Positions 1 to 11,663 are shown, counted from the first letter of the stretch. The stretch is 64,000 nt of DNA from Clytia hemisphaerica (GCA_902728285.1 CACVBU010000738.1:1837491-1901490); one strand, 5' to 3'. Numbers and translations: made by a program. The notes: generated by a model from the sequence alone, not told the origin.

Positions 1-76
1 TAACAAAGTGATCCAATTTGATTTAATCGCAATCAAACTAAACAAACATATATTGTAATCAAACGAAATTGAAGAT

Positions 77-106
77 TAATAATAATATAATAATAATAAT
101 AATAAC
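77..106 (-). repeat. TTA-type microsatellite tail of the LINE
   Basis: A run of AAT/ATT trinucleotides lies just beyond the 3' end of the minus-strand LINE fragment. CR1/L2-type LINEs commonly end in such short tandem repeats rather than poly(A), so this is read as the element's 3' tail. Ordinary slippage could also produce it. Confidence 0.5.
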
Positions 107-246
107 GAATTTTTTAAGTGGCTGGCTCCGAAAAATTCTAGAGCTTTTAGACAGCTCAAGAATTGTTTCCACGAAGGGCCACTACGAACAGAACAAGAAC
201 AGTAACAAAAAGGAACAGGAAAATTGGATTTTAAATAATTGGAGAA

Positions 247-582
247 TTAGGTGAAGAAATGTTTTCTTGCTCTACTCTTGAAAGACACAATCGATTCAGC
301 ATCACGGCATTCCCTGGGTAGGTTATTCCAGATAGGAATTGTAGAGCTTGCGAAGGTTTTTGCTTCAAATCTGTTTCTGTTTTGCCGTACTGCTAAATTA
401 TTTTGAGCGGCTAATCTAGTGTAGTGGTCGTGAATGTTTCTAGCAAGATTTACACGCTCACAAATATATTCAGGAGCAAGATTGTTAATAGCTTTAAAAG
501 TCATCAATGCAGAAGAATAGTCACAAAGCTGACGAAAATCTTTATTCATTGTGTGGACTTGATTTATCTGCCGAGAAAGAGA
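247..582 (-). pseudogene. LINE reverse-transcriptase protein, C-terminal fragment
   Basis: The frame encodes the typical C-terminal tail of CR1/L2/Jockey-like LINE ORF2 proteins: a FRQLCDYSSALMTFKAINN segment, then NNLAPEYI, then IWNNLPRECR and a terminal SFKSRARKHFF, the part downstream of the reverse transcriptase. It lies on the same strand as the RT body at 1831-3714 and in the right order, so both are pieces of one element separated by an insertion. Roughly 60-70 residues between the two parts are not found and may be deleted or eroded. On its own this is a remnant and not a functional gene. Confidence 0.75.
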
Positions 583-599
583 ATCAAACTTTCGTAATA

Positions 600-1740
600 C
601 TGCAGCACCCTTATCAAAACTCAGTATACTTTAAGTATATGTTATTCTGTACTGCAAGTATACTTTCAGAAGTACTAAAAGTATACTTTCAGTATATATT
701 TTGATGTTTTAGGAAGTATACTTTAAGTACTAAATTTTTGGAACAATATTCCATATACTTTAAGTATACTGTATGAAAGTGTACTTCATATATACTGCAA
801 AAAAGTATAAATAAAGTATACTTTCATAGAAGTTGCTAGTATTAACCACATGGCCATTCAAAACACATTTTCAATGAAATTTGAAAAGTTCATGCCTAGG
901 CTTATGAATTTCAAGAAATTTTAAAACTAAACTCTATTAATCTGATACATTGAAAGTAACAGTAAAGTAACTTTAAGTAACATTGAAAGTAAATATTCTT
1001 AAAAGCTCTTTAGCAGATAAAGAAAATCTGTATCCGCACTCACACCAGGTTTAACTTAAGTTAAACTACCTAACTCATCATGCTGTCACAGACTGGTATA
1101 ATCACAAACAAGATTCATTACATTCATATAGTGCACCATTAGTTTTGAATAATATACAGGTAATCTTTATACTTACATTAGCAAGGTCGCTGCTCACCAT
1201 CCATTGAACTTTACTTATCGTTAAAGCAAACCCTTTCATCTTCAAATTTATAAATGTTTAAAAACTTTCAACTGTTCAAAAAATGGTCAAAAACAAATTT
1301 CTCTCACAACACCACACTCATTTAATGTTCTGATGTTATGAGAGAATTTTTTCATGTGTTTCAAAGTTTTTATGAGATTCACTTCTTTTTAAAAAAATCT
1401 TTCATGCATGAAACTTAACAAAGGAAAAATGATTTCAAAACAAATAAGAACTTTCCCTCTCCAAGGGCAGTATACTTAAAGTATACTTTTTGATCTAATG
1501 CACCTAGTTATTTTTATTTTTATCTCATTTTGAAAAACAAGTACAGTAAAGTATAAAAACAGTATACTTTTCTCATACTTTCTGATTGCAGTATAAATGC
1601 AGTACACATTTTGTTAATTTGAGTGATGCTTTGATTTTGGTAAGTATACTTAGAGTATACTTTAATCTTTAAATTTGAGCCAAAGTATGAATGCAGTATA
1701 CTTTCTATATACTGAAAGTATACTTTTCTAGTCAATATTT
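600..1740. mobile_element. Insertion with terminal AGTATACT palindrome arrays inside the LINE
   Basis: Between the two LINE pieces lies about 1.1 kb without LINE coding capacity. Its two ends (about 623-830 and 1468-1735) are rich in the short palindromic word AGTATACTTTAAGTATACT and variants; the centre (about 840-1460) is ordinary AT-rich DNA with no ORF. Because AGTATACT is self-complementary the ends can pair, so it looks like a non-autonomous fold-back or MITE-type element that inserted into the LINE. Exact borders and a target-site duplication could not be fixed by eye. Confidence 0.5.
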
Positions 1741-1830
1741 TGGTAAGGAGACACCTTGCTCCATGAATTAAGGCAGTAGTTGAGATGCGGAAATACAAGA
1801 GCGTTTATTAGTAGATTTTTAGTACTGTCA

Positions 1831-3714
1831 TCAACTAGATGTGATAATTCTTCTAATCTTGTTTAGACTAAGATAAACTTTGCTACGAACATTGCTAGCT
1901 TGTTTTTCCCAGGACATATTCTCATCGAATATGACACCAAGGTACTTCACGTCACTTTTACATTCAATTTCAGCGTCTTGAAAAACAACTGGTGGAAGAG
2001 TTTTGCATTCGTTAACCTTTTTGTTTCTTCCGAAAAAGATAACTTCAGTTTTATCAGTATTGACTGAAAGCTTGTTATTGTAAAACCAGGCACTGAGATC
2101 CTGAAGCTGTTGTTCCAGTCCTGTTTTTAAAGAAATAGGGCTACGAGCACTTTGAACAATGATTGTGTCATCAGCATATAAATGGCAAAACGTTTTGGGT
2201 TGGTCAATACAGTCAAAGATGTCGTTGATGTATAAAAGGAAGAGTAAGGGCCCAAGGACAGAACCCTGTGGTACCCCATAAGCTTCTTCATTTGCCGTTG
2301 AGGATTGAGTTCCATCTATTACAGAGCATTGTTTTCTGTTACTCAAATATGACTGGAACCAATCGAAAGGTGTATCTCTCATACCATAACAAAATACCTT
2401 TTTCAAGAGAATTTGGTGGTCGACAGTATCGAATGCCTTTTTAAGGTCGACAAGAACAGCCCCTACATATTTTCCATTTGCTAACTCGTCAAGAATGAAA
2501 TCGGAAACGCAGATAACTGCAGTGTCCGTTGAGTGTCCGTATCGAAATCCTGATTGTGATGGATTCAGGATCTTATTGTTGTCAAGGAAAGTCGAAACTT
2601 GTTCATGAACTACTTTCTCAAAAACCTTCATTGTGATTGGGAGGATGGAGATCGGTCTGTAGTTATTGACACTGTCCACTTCACCTCTTTTGAACACAGG
2701 GGTTACCCTTTTTTGTTTCCAAGTTTCTGGGACAGCCCCTGTTCTAAGAGACAGATTGAAGATGTGAGAAAGGTAGAACGAGAGGATAGGAGAACCAAGC
2801 TTCAGTGATTTGACACAAATACCATCTAGTCCTGTAGATTTATCATTATCTAGCTCCTTAATCAATTTTTGTACAGTCGCCAGAGGGACATTACTGAAGA
2901 TGAAGGAATTAGGGCAGACAGACGGACAGATGTGATCAGTACGAGAGAAGTTAAAAGCAGCTGCTAACTTTGAGCCAACTGAGACAAAGAAGGAATTGAA
3001 TTTTTCAGCAATTTCTTTACTGTCAAAAATTTCGACCCCTTTATCATCTGTGATGAATTGGGGTGAGTTGTTTGATTTCTTGTCATTTGGGACAAGATTA
3101 TTTAGAGTTTTCCAAAGTTTCTTGGAATTTGACTTGTTTTCATCAAGCACGCGTTGATAGTGTCCCTTTTTAAGTCGATTATTCAAACTAACGACATAGT
3201 TTCTCTGTTTTTTGAATCTGTTCCAATCAATAACAGTTTTCGTCCTGGATGCAATTTTTTTCAGATAATCTCTTCTTTTTATTGCATCTAGAAGGTCTTC
3301 TGTAACCCAGTGAGGGCTGGAATCGCGCAACCTCTTTTTGGTTAAAGGAGCGTGACGATTTAATATCTCGAGGATATTTTCATTGAACTGGGAGACAGCA
3401 GTATCAACATTGTTTGTATGGATTACTTTCGACCAATCAAGGTTTCCTAGATCATCTAGAAATGCCTCTTGGTTGAAATTTTTGAAAGATCTGGAAGTGA
3501 GAAACCTTGGTGATTTTTGAATTTTAATTTTCGACCTTGTGATACAAACAAGTGAGTGGTCACTTAAACCCATGTCAATGACTTGGCACTCAGTTGCCTC
3601 TTTACTATTTGACAGAATCAGATCAATCAAAGTAGATGAAGTTTGAGTCACCCTGGTGGGTGATTCGACATGCTGAACTAACGATTTATCTTTACCAACT
3701 GCTCCAACTTGCAC
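1831..3714 (-). CDS. LINE ORF2 (CR1/L2-like), endonuclease end plus reverse transcriptase, 5'-truncated
   Basis: This open frame of about 627 codons begins in the last part of an apurinic endonuclease-type domain (SPTRVTQTSSTLIDLILSN and GLSDHSLVCI) and continues through a full reverse transcriptase: a KRVTPVFKRGEVDSVNNYRP block, motif A VLVDLKKAFDTVDHQ, VPQGSVLGPLLFLLYINDI and the catalytic YADDT near residue 510. The N-terminal part of the endonuclease is missing, and the apparent first codon is not an ATG, so this is a 5'-truncated copy with an uninterrupted RT frame. Downstream (lower coordinates) the frame stops at 1831, where the AGTATACT insertion begins, and the C-terminal tail reappears at 247-582. 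The long open frame suggests a fairly young insertion. The clade assignment (CR1/L2/Jockey group) is from motif style only. Confidence 0.9.
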   Translation of the reverse strand: MQVGAVGKDKSLVQHVESPTRVTQTSSTLIDLILSNSKEATECQVIDMGLSDHSLVCITRSKIKIQKSPRFLTSRSFKNFNQEAFLDDLGNLDWSKVIHTNNVDTAVSQFNENILEILNRHAPLTKKRLRDSSPHWVTEDLLDAIKRRDYLKKIASRTKTVIDWNRFKKQRNYVVSLNNRLKKGHYQRVLDENKSNSKKLWKTLNNLVPNDKKSNNSPQFITDDKGVEIFDSKEIAEKFNSFFVSVGSKLAAAFNFSRTDHICPSVCPNSFIFSNVPLATVQKLIKELDNDKSTGLDGICVKSLKLGSPILSFYLSHIFNLSLRTGAVPETWKQKRVTPVFKRGEVDSVNNYRPISILPITMKVFEKVVHEQVSTFLDNNKILNPSQSGFRYGHSTDTAVICVSDFILDELANGKYVGAVLVDLKKAFDTVDHQILLKKVFCYGMRDTPFDWFQSYLSNRKQCSVIDGTQSSTANEEAYGVPQGSVLGPLLFLLYINDIFDCIDQPKTFCHLYADDTIIVQSARSPISLKTGLEQQLQDLSAWFYNNKLSVNTDKTEVIFFGRNKKVNECKTLPPVVFQDAEIECKSDVKYLGVIFDENMSWEKQASNVRSKVYLSLNKIRRIITSS

Positions 3715-5270
3715 TTGGGACTATCTGACAAAACATGGGACGGCAATTTGGCCACCATTTCAACAGACCTCCAAAGTCATTTAATTTGAGTTAATGAACG
3801 GCATATTAAAAAAATACATGATTTCTTTTTTGCACCAGTAGGCTTTTAAATCGAAATATAAAAAAAGTCTGTAGTGGAACACACGCGAATGTCTGGAACG
3901 AAGAAGAACAAATTAGTGGCAAAACGATGGAGCGTTTGACGTCACTCGAGCGGCAACTTACACACTTGCTAATTACTAATCCCATCGGGCGATCTCTAAT
4001 TCTCCAATAGGCGTCCGGTCATTTTGAATGAAAGAAAAAGTTAAAAAGGGGCGCTATCAGTGAAAGTTTTCGTGACATGTTCTGACAGAAAGTGTGGTTG
4101 ATAAACTTGGTGGAAGTATAAAAACAAATTTGTTGTCAAAGAGATTTATATAAAAGTAAGTGAAAATACAGGCCAGATATTAAACAATCCCATGTTTCGA
4201 CTAATCATCCTAAGTTGGAGCAGTTGACGGTAATTGACAATCAATCAAACCAATCTAACTTTATATGAACGCAATCGAACACAATCAAATATTACCCAGG
4301 AATCTTTCGTTCGATTGAGATTCGATTACCTTCAACCATTGAATTGCAATTATTCGATTGGATTCGATTAAGTTCGATTGGTTCGATTGAGATCTTTGTT
4401 TGAAGCTGTTCAATTGACACCGTCTGGTCATTTGAGGGCTTTGCATGTTAGCCTCCAATGATCCAAGTTACCCGATCTCACGGTAGTGTGTGCACTAAAG
4501 TGGAGCGGGTGGTATTCAATAAACTGCCTGACCTCAACTGAGCAAAAAGAAAGGAGAGAAATGCTAGGACTGCAAATTACATTTAAAAGATGCCTTGCAC
4601 AGGCGACGCTATATTATATACATGTACCTTTGTGGCCACGTAGTAGACCTTTTTATAGGTAGCAAGATGCGGGATGTCATTTCTAACCAGACAATGTTAA
4701 TCATACAAGTTTGGACAAAAATCGAGAATAAACCAAAATTTTTCAAATTCACGAGCTTCAATTTGAGTAATTTTAGCCCCCACGTTAAGTGATGAGATTT
4801 TAGCTCCCCCCAAGTACATAGGTCCCCCCAAAAAAAGTAGTGTACTTCCAGCCCCCTCCTTTTTAGGGAAAAGTTTAGGGTGTAACCCCCCCCCCAACCA
4901 GCAGGGGGGGGGCTGACACTATGTTATCTAACGATTATCCATCAATTAATATAGACATGATTATAGATTAATTATCGAAAAACCCTGCCGACGCACTGGC
5001 CAGTCTGGTGCGTTTGTCCGGTGCCAAAAAGTATCCCTCAGCCACACCAGAAACCTCTTGTCCGGTGATAATTTTTCGAGCTTCTGGACACTGGAGAAAG
5101 TTTGTTTAAAAACAGTGTGCACCGGACACACCAGACTCATGTCCTGTGTTGAGATTTCCAGTGTTAAAAGTTTTCTCATCCAACACCGGACTTTGTGCGT
5201 CATGTGTTAGTAAAGTCTGATGCGTCAGCAGGGTCGTGTTATCGATTAAAAAATGCATCGATTAGCTATT
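3715..5270. other. Intergenic stretch without a recognisable gene
   Basis: No coding exon was recognised. The stretch holds a segment dense in TCGATTNN words (about 4230-4400) and a G/C-tract palindrome near 4800-4915. At about 4980-5235 a short inverted-repeat element has ends that read ACCCTGCCGACGCA and, on the other strand, ACCCTGCTGACGCA. ATCGATTA-type words flank the adjoining fold-back element on this side. Confidence 0.5.
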
Positions 5271-8200
5271 CGCTACCTTATTTTTAAAGGGGCCTAAGTC
5301 CAGGTCCCCCCCCCAATTCTAAAAGGGCCGAAGTCCAGGTCCCCTCCAATTCTAAGTGGGCTTAAGTCCATTTTTATGAAAATTGAGATTTTTGTTTTTT
5401 CTGAATCTCTGGCTCACTGGCTTTCTTTTGATGTATCGAACATGAAGATTTGGAGGTAAAAAAGTCTAAAAATTTTGGTCTTTAGTTTTAATAAAAACCA
5501 CATTTAATTTTAAAAGGGCCTAAGTCCATCATGTTAGGGCCTAAGTCCAAAGTAATTAAATTGTTGAATCTTAAAAAGGCCTAAGTCCAGAAAGAGGGCT
5601 TAAGTCCAAACATTGATAGATTCTAGCTAATGTGAAAGGGCCTAAGTCCATTGTTACTGTAGGTAGGGGGGGGGTCCAAACATGACTTTTTTTGGAAATT
5701 TTTATGTTTAACCATCTTTGTAAAATTAATTTTTCATGCTGATTCCGAATTTGAATTCCGTTTTTCCATATCTCTTACCCCTGAGCGGCTACCGGAGACC
5801 CTTTTTTGGGAAAACCGCCCAAAACCGCTTAAAGTCAATTTTTTTGAAATTTTCCATTATGAATAGCTTTCTAGTGATGTGATATCTTTTTTAAATCAGT
5901 TTTTCATGCTGATTCCGAATCTGAAATTCATTTTGTCATAGCTCTCACCCTTGGCCTGGTATAGGAGGCTGTTTTTTTATTAAAATTTTCGAAACTAAGG
6001 AAAATTGATAATTTTAATAAAATGTTTCACTTTGAATGAACTTTGAATGAAAAATTTAATGGTAGCTACTTGTTTTAGATCAAGTTTTCATGCTGATTTC
6101 AAATTTCAAATTAGTTTCTGCATATCTCCTGCCACTGACCTGCTACGGGACCGGCTACATGTGGTTCCTTATTCAGAAAATATTGCAAAAAATGTGCAAA
6201 AATCGATATTATTGAAAGGATATTTCTAAGCTTTTAGTTTGTCTGTGGCTTTTTGATACTTGGCTAATGTTATACATTCATCGTCATAGGGTGTCTTGAG
6301 TACTATATCTTTATCCAATGAGCTAACCCTTTGTACTGCTGCTATGAATTTATCTGCTCAACTAGTCATTAAGCAAAATTCAACCTGCTTAGAATCTCGT
6401 TTAAACTATCTTGAGCTAGTGAACTCCTTTCAAATACAATGATTCCCTAAATTAATTAAACATTGAAAAGTTGATAATTGTTTTTACGAAGCCTTAAAAT
6501 CATTTAAGGGGTAAGTTAAATTAAAATCACTAGGCTATACAGCTAATATATGGAATTTTTCAAATAACTTTAATTCAAACAAAGCATATAAGAAAAGGTT
6601 TATAGTGAATCTATAGAAAGATATATACCAATATTTAAGAAATATAACCGATTCCTAAAGAGTAACTTCCAAACAAATGGACCGATATGAAAGCATTTAC
6701 TGTCTCCCTGGAAAGGAGGGACGGTTTACTACTTAGAAGTTCACAAGATAATTTAGTTTCTCAAAACTTTTTTCTAATTAACTTCTCAAAGAACCCTTGT
6801 TTGAACAGATAGTCATATTTTGTGGAAGTCCTTAATAAATGACACCAATAATATTGTAATTAAATCAACAGCTTAAGGTCTGATTTATTTTTAAAAAGCA
6901 TTAGTTCTTCAAATCTATTCAAGCAAGTATTTAAGGGATGGATAAAACAATAGCGCCTTTTGATCGGTTCAATAAACAACTATTCAAATGTAGGATTTTT
7001 AGATTCTATCTATTCGGTATAAGGTCTATAAATCCCTATGATTTTCATTGTAACTTAACCTTCCAAACAATGATATACGTCTTGTTAAAGCCAATATCAA
7101 CTTTTGAATGTCCAATGTGGACAATCATTGCATTTTGAAGAATATTTTTACCAATTTGATTTTTACGTCTTTGATTATATTCTAAGCAGACAATTTAAAA
7201 GCAGCTCAGTCCATAGGGTTGCATCATTGCATAAAGTACTCAAAACTCTCTGTAACAAGGAATGTACAACCAGATGTTTTGATAAATGGAATCCAAGTAC
7301 AAGAATCTCCTTCAAAAAATATTCATTTCAGTACATTTTTGCGATATTTTCAGAATAAGGAACCTCATGTAGCCGGCCCCGTAGCAGGCCATGGATATGA
7401 GATATGCAAAAATTGATTTGAAATTCAGAATCAGCATGAAAATCTGATCTAAAACTAGTTGTTATCATTAAATTTTTCATTCAAAGTTCATTCAAATTCA
7501 AACATTTTCAAATTATCAATTTTCCTTGGATTTGAAAATTTTAGTAAAAAAACAGCCTCCTATACCAGGCCAAGGGTGAGAGCTATGACAAAATGAATTT
7601 CAGATTCGGAATCAGCATGAAAAACTGATTTAAAAAAGATATCACATCACTAGAAAGCTATTCAAAATGGAAAATTTTAAAAGAATTGACTTTTAGCGGT
7701 TTTGGGCGGTTTTCAGAGAAAAGGGTCTCTGGTAGCCGCTCAGGGGTAAGAGAAGGAAAAACGGATTTCAAATTCGGAATCAGCATGAAAAATTAATTTA
7801 AACGAGCAACATGCTGAATGGACCTACCTAATGATTAACATCAGATGAAAATAAGAAAAAAGTGACAATAACTGTACAAAAATTCAGAATGGAAAAATAA
7901 AGCTTGTGTGTTGAATAATGTAAAATAAATGTACTTTTAAGCTGTTTTTGGCCCAAATTTGCCCAAAAAAATTTTCCTTAAAAATCTGGCTCCGTCACAT
8001 TTCGGGCATTGCCATTTTGCATCATTGTGCAAAAAATCAGAAAGAAAATAATGAGTCAACATTGAGAAAAGCTTTATTTTCTTATTTGGTTAAAGGGAAT
8101 TTCCCCAAAATACGAAAATCCGTCTTTTAAGGCGAATAAGAATTTTCCAGGAAAAACCACTTCAGCCATTCTTTAGAGAATCTTGCCCTCCATCTTTGTA

Positions 8201-9140
8201 CAAAAAATCAGAAAAAAGTAATGACAGGATTTTGCACAAAGTCCAAAAAACCCTATTTTTAGGCAGTTTTTGGCCCAAATTTGCCCAAATATATTTTTTT
8301 TCGAAAATCAGGCTCCGACACATTTTAGGCATTGCCATTTTGCATCATTGTGCAAAAAATCAGATAAAACTAAAGAGCCAATCCTGAGAAAAGCTGGTAA
8401 CAGACGGACGAACGAACGGACGAACGAACGGACATGGGTTAATTTATAGAACCTCCACCGGGGTACCCGGAGGTAGGTCCAAAAAGATGGTTAAACTCAA
8501 AAAGTGTAATTTTGGACCCCCCTACTGTAGGATAGTGTTGCTATAGGAAAATGGTGATGCAAGTAGCCCCTAGGTTGCAACAACTCCTTGTAAATTTTCT
8601 TTTTTCTCTTTTCAATTTATAGAAAATGTAATGGACTTAGGCCTTTCAATTTTATATTTTCAAGCTTTAGAAAAATGTAGGATTTAGGCCTTTCAGATTC
8701 GCTGAGATTTCTGTGGACTATGATGTAAAGAAAAAGGCTTTTCTAGTCATTTAGGACTTAGGCCTTTCTAAATGAAAATATTTTATAATGATTTGGAAAA
8801 TATAGATGGGTACTAAGTCCATATGTTATAAAACTTGTTAATTTTAAAGAGGCCTAAGTCCTCTCTAGATCTTTTCCGGGGTGAAACAGGAATTATCCAA
8901 TCTCCAACACAATGGCTTTTAATTGGGAAGATATTAATTTGCCATAGGTCTCAGAAAATCCTTACTTTGTTACTTTTATGTGGAAGATTGTGTCAGAATC
9001 AGGAGATTAAATCTTAAATCGCAATTTACTCAAAATCACAAAAACGGACTTAGGCCCCTTTAAAATTAAGGCTCTAAGGACTTAGGCCCCTTTAAAATTA
9101 AGGCTCTCCGGACTTAGGCCCCTTTAAAAATAAGGTAGCG
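5271..9140. mobile_element. Large fold-back element with long inverted arms
   Basis: The two ends are inverted copies: CGCTACCTTATTTTTAAAGG at 5271 reappears in reverse complement at 9140. Each outer arm carries repeated GGCCTAAGTCC words (5290-5650 on the left, GGACTTAGGCC at about 8630-9120 on the right). The inner arms also match in inverted order: the segment with CATGCTGATTCCGAA, ACCCCTGAGCGGCTACC and CTTGGCCTGGTATAGGAGGC at about 5700-6230 is mirrored at about 7330-7800. The centre (6240-7320) is AT-rich with only short ORFs and no transposase seen. ATCGATTA words lie on both outer sides. This fits a Foldback-type or other long-TIR non-autonomous DNA transposon. The right arm is longer because it holds an inserted repeat at 7930-8460. 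Confidence 0.75.
7930..8460. repeat. Dispersed GCCCAAATTTGCCC repeat nested in the fold-back right arm
   Basis: Two near-copies (about 7948-8050 and 8265-8365) share TTGGCCCAAATTTGCCCAAA, CTCCG(T/A)CACATTT and TTTTGCATCATTGTGCAAAA. The block has no counterpart in the left arm, so it was probably inserted later. The same family appears in the opposite orientation in XRCC4 intron 1 (14460-15215). An ACGAACGGACGAACGAACGG microsatellite lies at about 8405-8432. Confidence 0.6.
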
Positions 9141-9886
9141 TATCGATTCAGTATCGATTGCAATAATATACCGATTAACTATCGATTAGCTATCGATTTA
9201 GTATTGACTGCAATAATATATTGATTAAGCATCGATTAAGTGTCGGTTAATATATCGATTTTTCATCAATTTCTTATCGATTATCAAAACAAAGAAAATT
9301 ATATCCTATGGAAAATTTGGTTATTTGCATCCATCTCTCTCGATTAATTTGTGCAGATGTAACAATATTAATAATGCCACTGTCGTGCCATCATCAAACA
9401 AAGGATTTTCTGTTAGGAACCTTGTTAAACATTCCAGCAACTTCCATCAAAATGAACTGCAGCTTCTAAGTTTTACCATTTGAAAAACTTTTAAAACAAC
9501 ATGTGCGGTTTGTGTCACCCCCAGTCACGTGACATTTTTATCGAAACTAGCGCCGTAAAATATATTGACATTTTTATCGAAACTAGCCCCGTAAAATATA
9601 TTGACATTTTTATCGAAACTAGCGCCGTAAATATATTGGAGAGTAAAATGTCTATGTATGGGGTCATACTACTTAGCTTTAGCAATTTATAGCTATGATC
9701 TAGGTAAATGTTTTTTTTTCTGACTGTTTCATATGTTTGTTTGGAGGACAAAGGGTATTGGAAGGTTCACTGAAGGAGGACCTTTAACCAAGAAGTAATG
9801 TAAACCTGTGAAGTTATTACCATGCGGATTTAAGGTACATACAGGTCAAAGTAATTGACACTAACTTTTTTTCCATTTTTTTTAAG
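9141..9886. repeat. Upstream region of the LC3 gene with a 37-bp triple repeat
   Basis: ATCGATTA-rich DNA (9141-9290) borders the fold-back element. At about 9531-9640 there are three tandem copies of a ~37-bp unit reading GACATTTTTATCGAAACTAG followed by CGCCGTAAAATATATT. The first LC3 coding exon (about 13 codons in relatives, ending in phase 1) should lie here or further upstream, but I could not identify it. Confidence 0.6.
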
Positions 9887-11405
9887 CTTCTCGAAAACGT
9901 GATGCAGACTCAGTTAAAGATCTTCACCCAGACAAATTACCAGTGAGTACCAATTCAGTTTCATATTTATGTTTTTATCATGTGTAATTAGTTATAAAAA
10001 ATCCTACACTCCTAAATCTTACACTCAAAGGGTTTATAATGATGTTTTAAGGGCTTCAGGGTTTGATTTCAATGTAATTCTACAATCCAGTACATTCATA
10101 TCTTAAAATTCTTTCCACGTGACGAATAAACTGTTAAAAACAGAATAAGCTTTATTTTTCTTTCTATGCTATGTTTTTCATTTCCTTTGTTTTTTTCTAT
10201 TTAGCTCATTATTGAAAGATATAAGCATGAAAAAGCTTTGCCCATGTTGGACAAGATAAAATTTCTGGTTCCTTTTGATATGACTGTTGGTACCCTAACT
10301 AGTATTATAAGGTATGTAAAAAAACTTTTATATGCACTGCTTTATCTATTGCTAGACTGTTACGAGCTGACCTGCCTGTTGCAGATAAGATAATAAACAT
10401 TGGCCTATTCCATTTTGTACTTGTGGGGATAAATGAACATTTTGCAGGGCGTTCCAGAAGAAGAAATTCCGGGGGACCTAAGGAATTTGTTTATGTTTTT
10501 CCAGGGAATTATTGAAATTTTAATTGAATACCTAATTCTCCAAGGGGTTGGATATCAAGTACCATCTATCTTTTATTTCCTTTTTCCTGGGGTCCTATGA
10601 TATTCTCTTTTATATTCTAAAGTTTTAAAAGAAACGTTATAATTAATTTTCAAAGGGTTAAAAGCTATTCTGAATTTTCCAAGACGTAGAATACCATTTT
10701 TACCAGTTAATTGAATCCTTTTTTCCAGGGATTTTATTGCAAATTTTTCTAGTTTCCAGAGGATATCCGCACAATTTCAGGAACTTTTTGTAGCTTGATA
10801 AGCTTTGTCCAACCCCTTATGGATATTAAAATTGAACAGCTCATTACACTAACTTAAAATATATTAAGTTAAGTTGCCATTCGTTTGAGAGAACCAGGTT
10901 TATTAGTTTAAAGGGTGTTAATCTTGGCCACAAGATTGGGATTCAATCCCAAGTTTATCATTTGTCGAGCTGTAGAATAAGAAAGCCTTATCTCCATTTT
11001 CATAATTTTGAGAAAGTTTCAAAAACTGCAAAGCTGTGACTCCATTTCTTGGAGTTACGGCTTTCTTTTTCTAAAAAAGACTGTCTCGATGCATCAAGAA
11101 TACATTTTTAGAAAAAGAAAGTCCAAGAAATAGACTCACAGCTTTGAAGTTTTTGGACCTTTCTGAAAATTATGAAAATAGGATACGGCTTTCAAATTCT
11201 ACAGCGACGCATTGCAGAATCAAAATATCAATATTCATTTTTTAGGAAAAGATTACAATTAAACTCTTCGCAGGCATTATTTATACTGTTCGACAATAAA
11301 AACATCTTCAGCGCATCTGGCGCTCTGTTAGACATTTATCGAGATCAAAAGGATGAAGATGGTTTTCTCTATATTATTTATGCATCCCAAGAGACTTTCG
11401 GATGA
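9887..11405 (+). CDS. MAP1LC3: LC3/ATG8-family ubiquitin-like autophagy protein, exons 2-4 (first exon not found)
   Basis: ATG8 proteins are conjugated to phosphatidylethanolamine on autophagosome membranes through a C-terminal glycine and recruit cargo receptors. Exons seen: 9887-9942 (SRKRDADSVKDLHPDKLP), 10205-10311 (LIIERYKHEKALPMLDKIKF, then LVPFDMTVGTLTSIIR) and 11246-11405 (KRLQLNSSQALFILFDNK, then DEDGFLYIIYASQETFG and a stop). All boundaries are AG/GT and the phases join. The intron positions are those I remember for human LC3A/B, and the IIR-RLQLN and YASQETFG wording favours LC3 over GABARAP. 107 residues are visible; about 13 residues of the N-terminal helix are missing because exon 1 was not found upstream. 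The stop codon directly follows TTC GGA, so the conjugation glycine is already the last residue and no ATG4 pro-peptide is encoded. An AATAAA lies near 11700. XRCC4 follows on the same strand. Confidence 0.9.
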
Positions 11406-11463
11406 TGTTTGGCTTTTCATGATGTTCTTCTGTTAAATGTTAAACGTTAAACTGAAGGGGCCT

Positions 11464-11663
11464 GTCCATAGATTTTATGAGGCCCGAAGGGCTAGATATC
11501 TTGTCACGTGACATTACAAAAGAATTTCAGCGCTTGACCAATCAGAAGCTTCGCGGGTTTCCGAAAACAATAGCAGCAATATCTTTTGCGATATTCACTT
11601 TTCTTTGCTTGGAAGAGCTTAAAGCACTACATCTAGCCCTTCGGGCTTTATAAATCTATGAGC
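11464..11663. mobile_element. MITE with CCATAGATTTTATGAGGCCC-type ends
   Basis: The left end contains CATAGATTTTATGAGGCCCG followed by AAGGGCTAGAT, and the right end carries the inverse (ATCTAGCCCTTCGGGC, then TTTATAAATCTATGAG). The ~200-bp element sits just downstream of the LC3 stop codon. A part-copy (GCCCGAAGGGCTAGA) occurs at 57290 in the fibrinogen-gene intron. No coding capacity. Confidence 0.65.
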
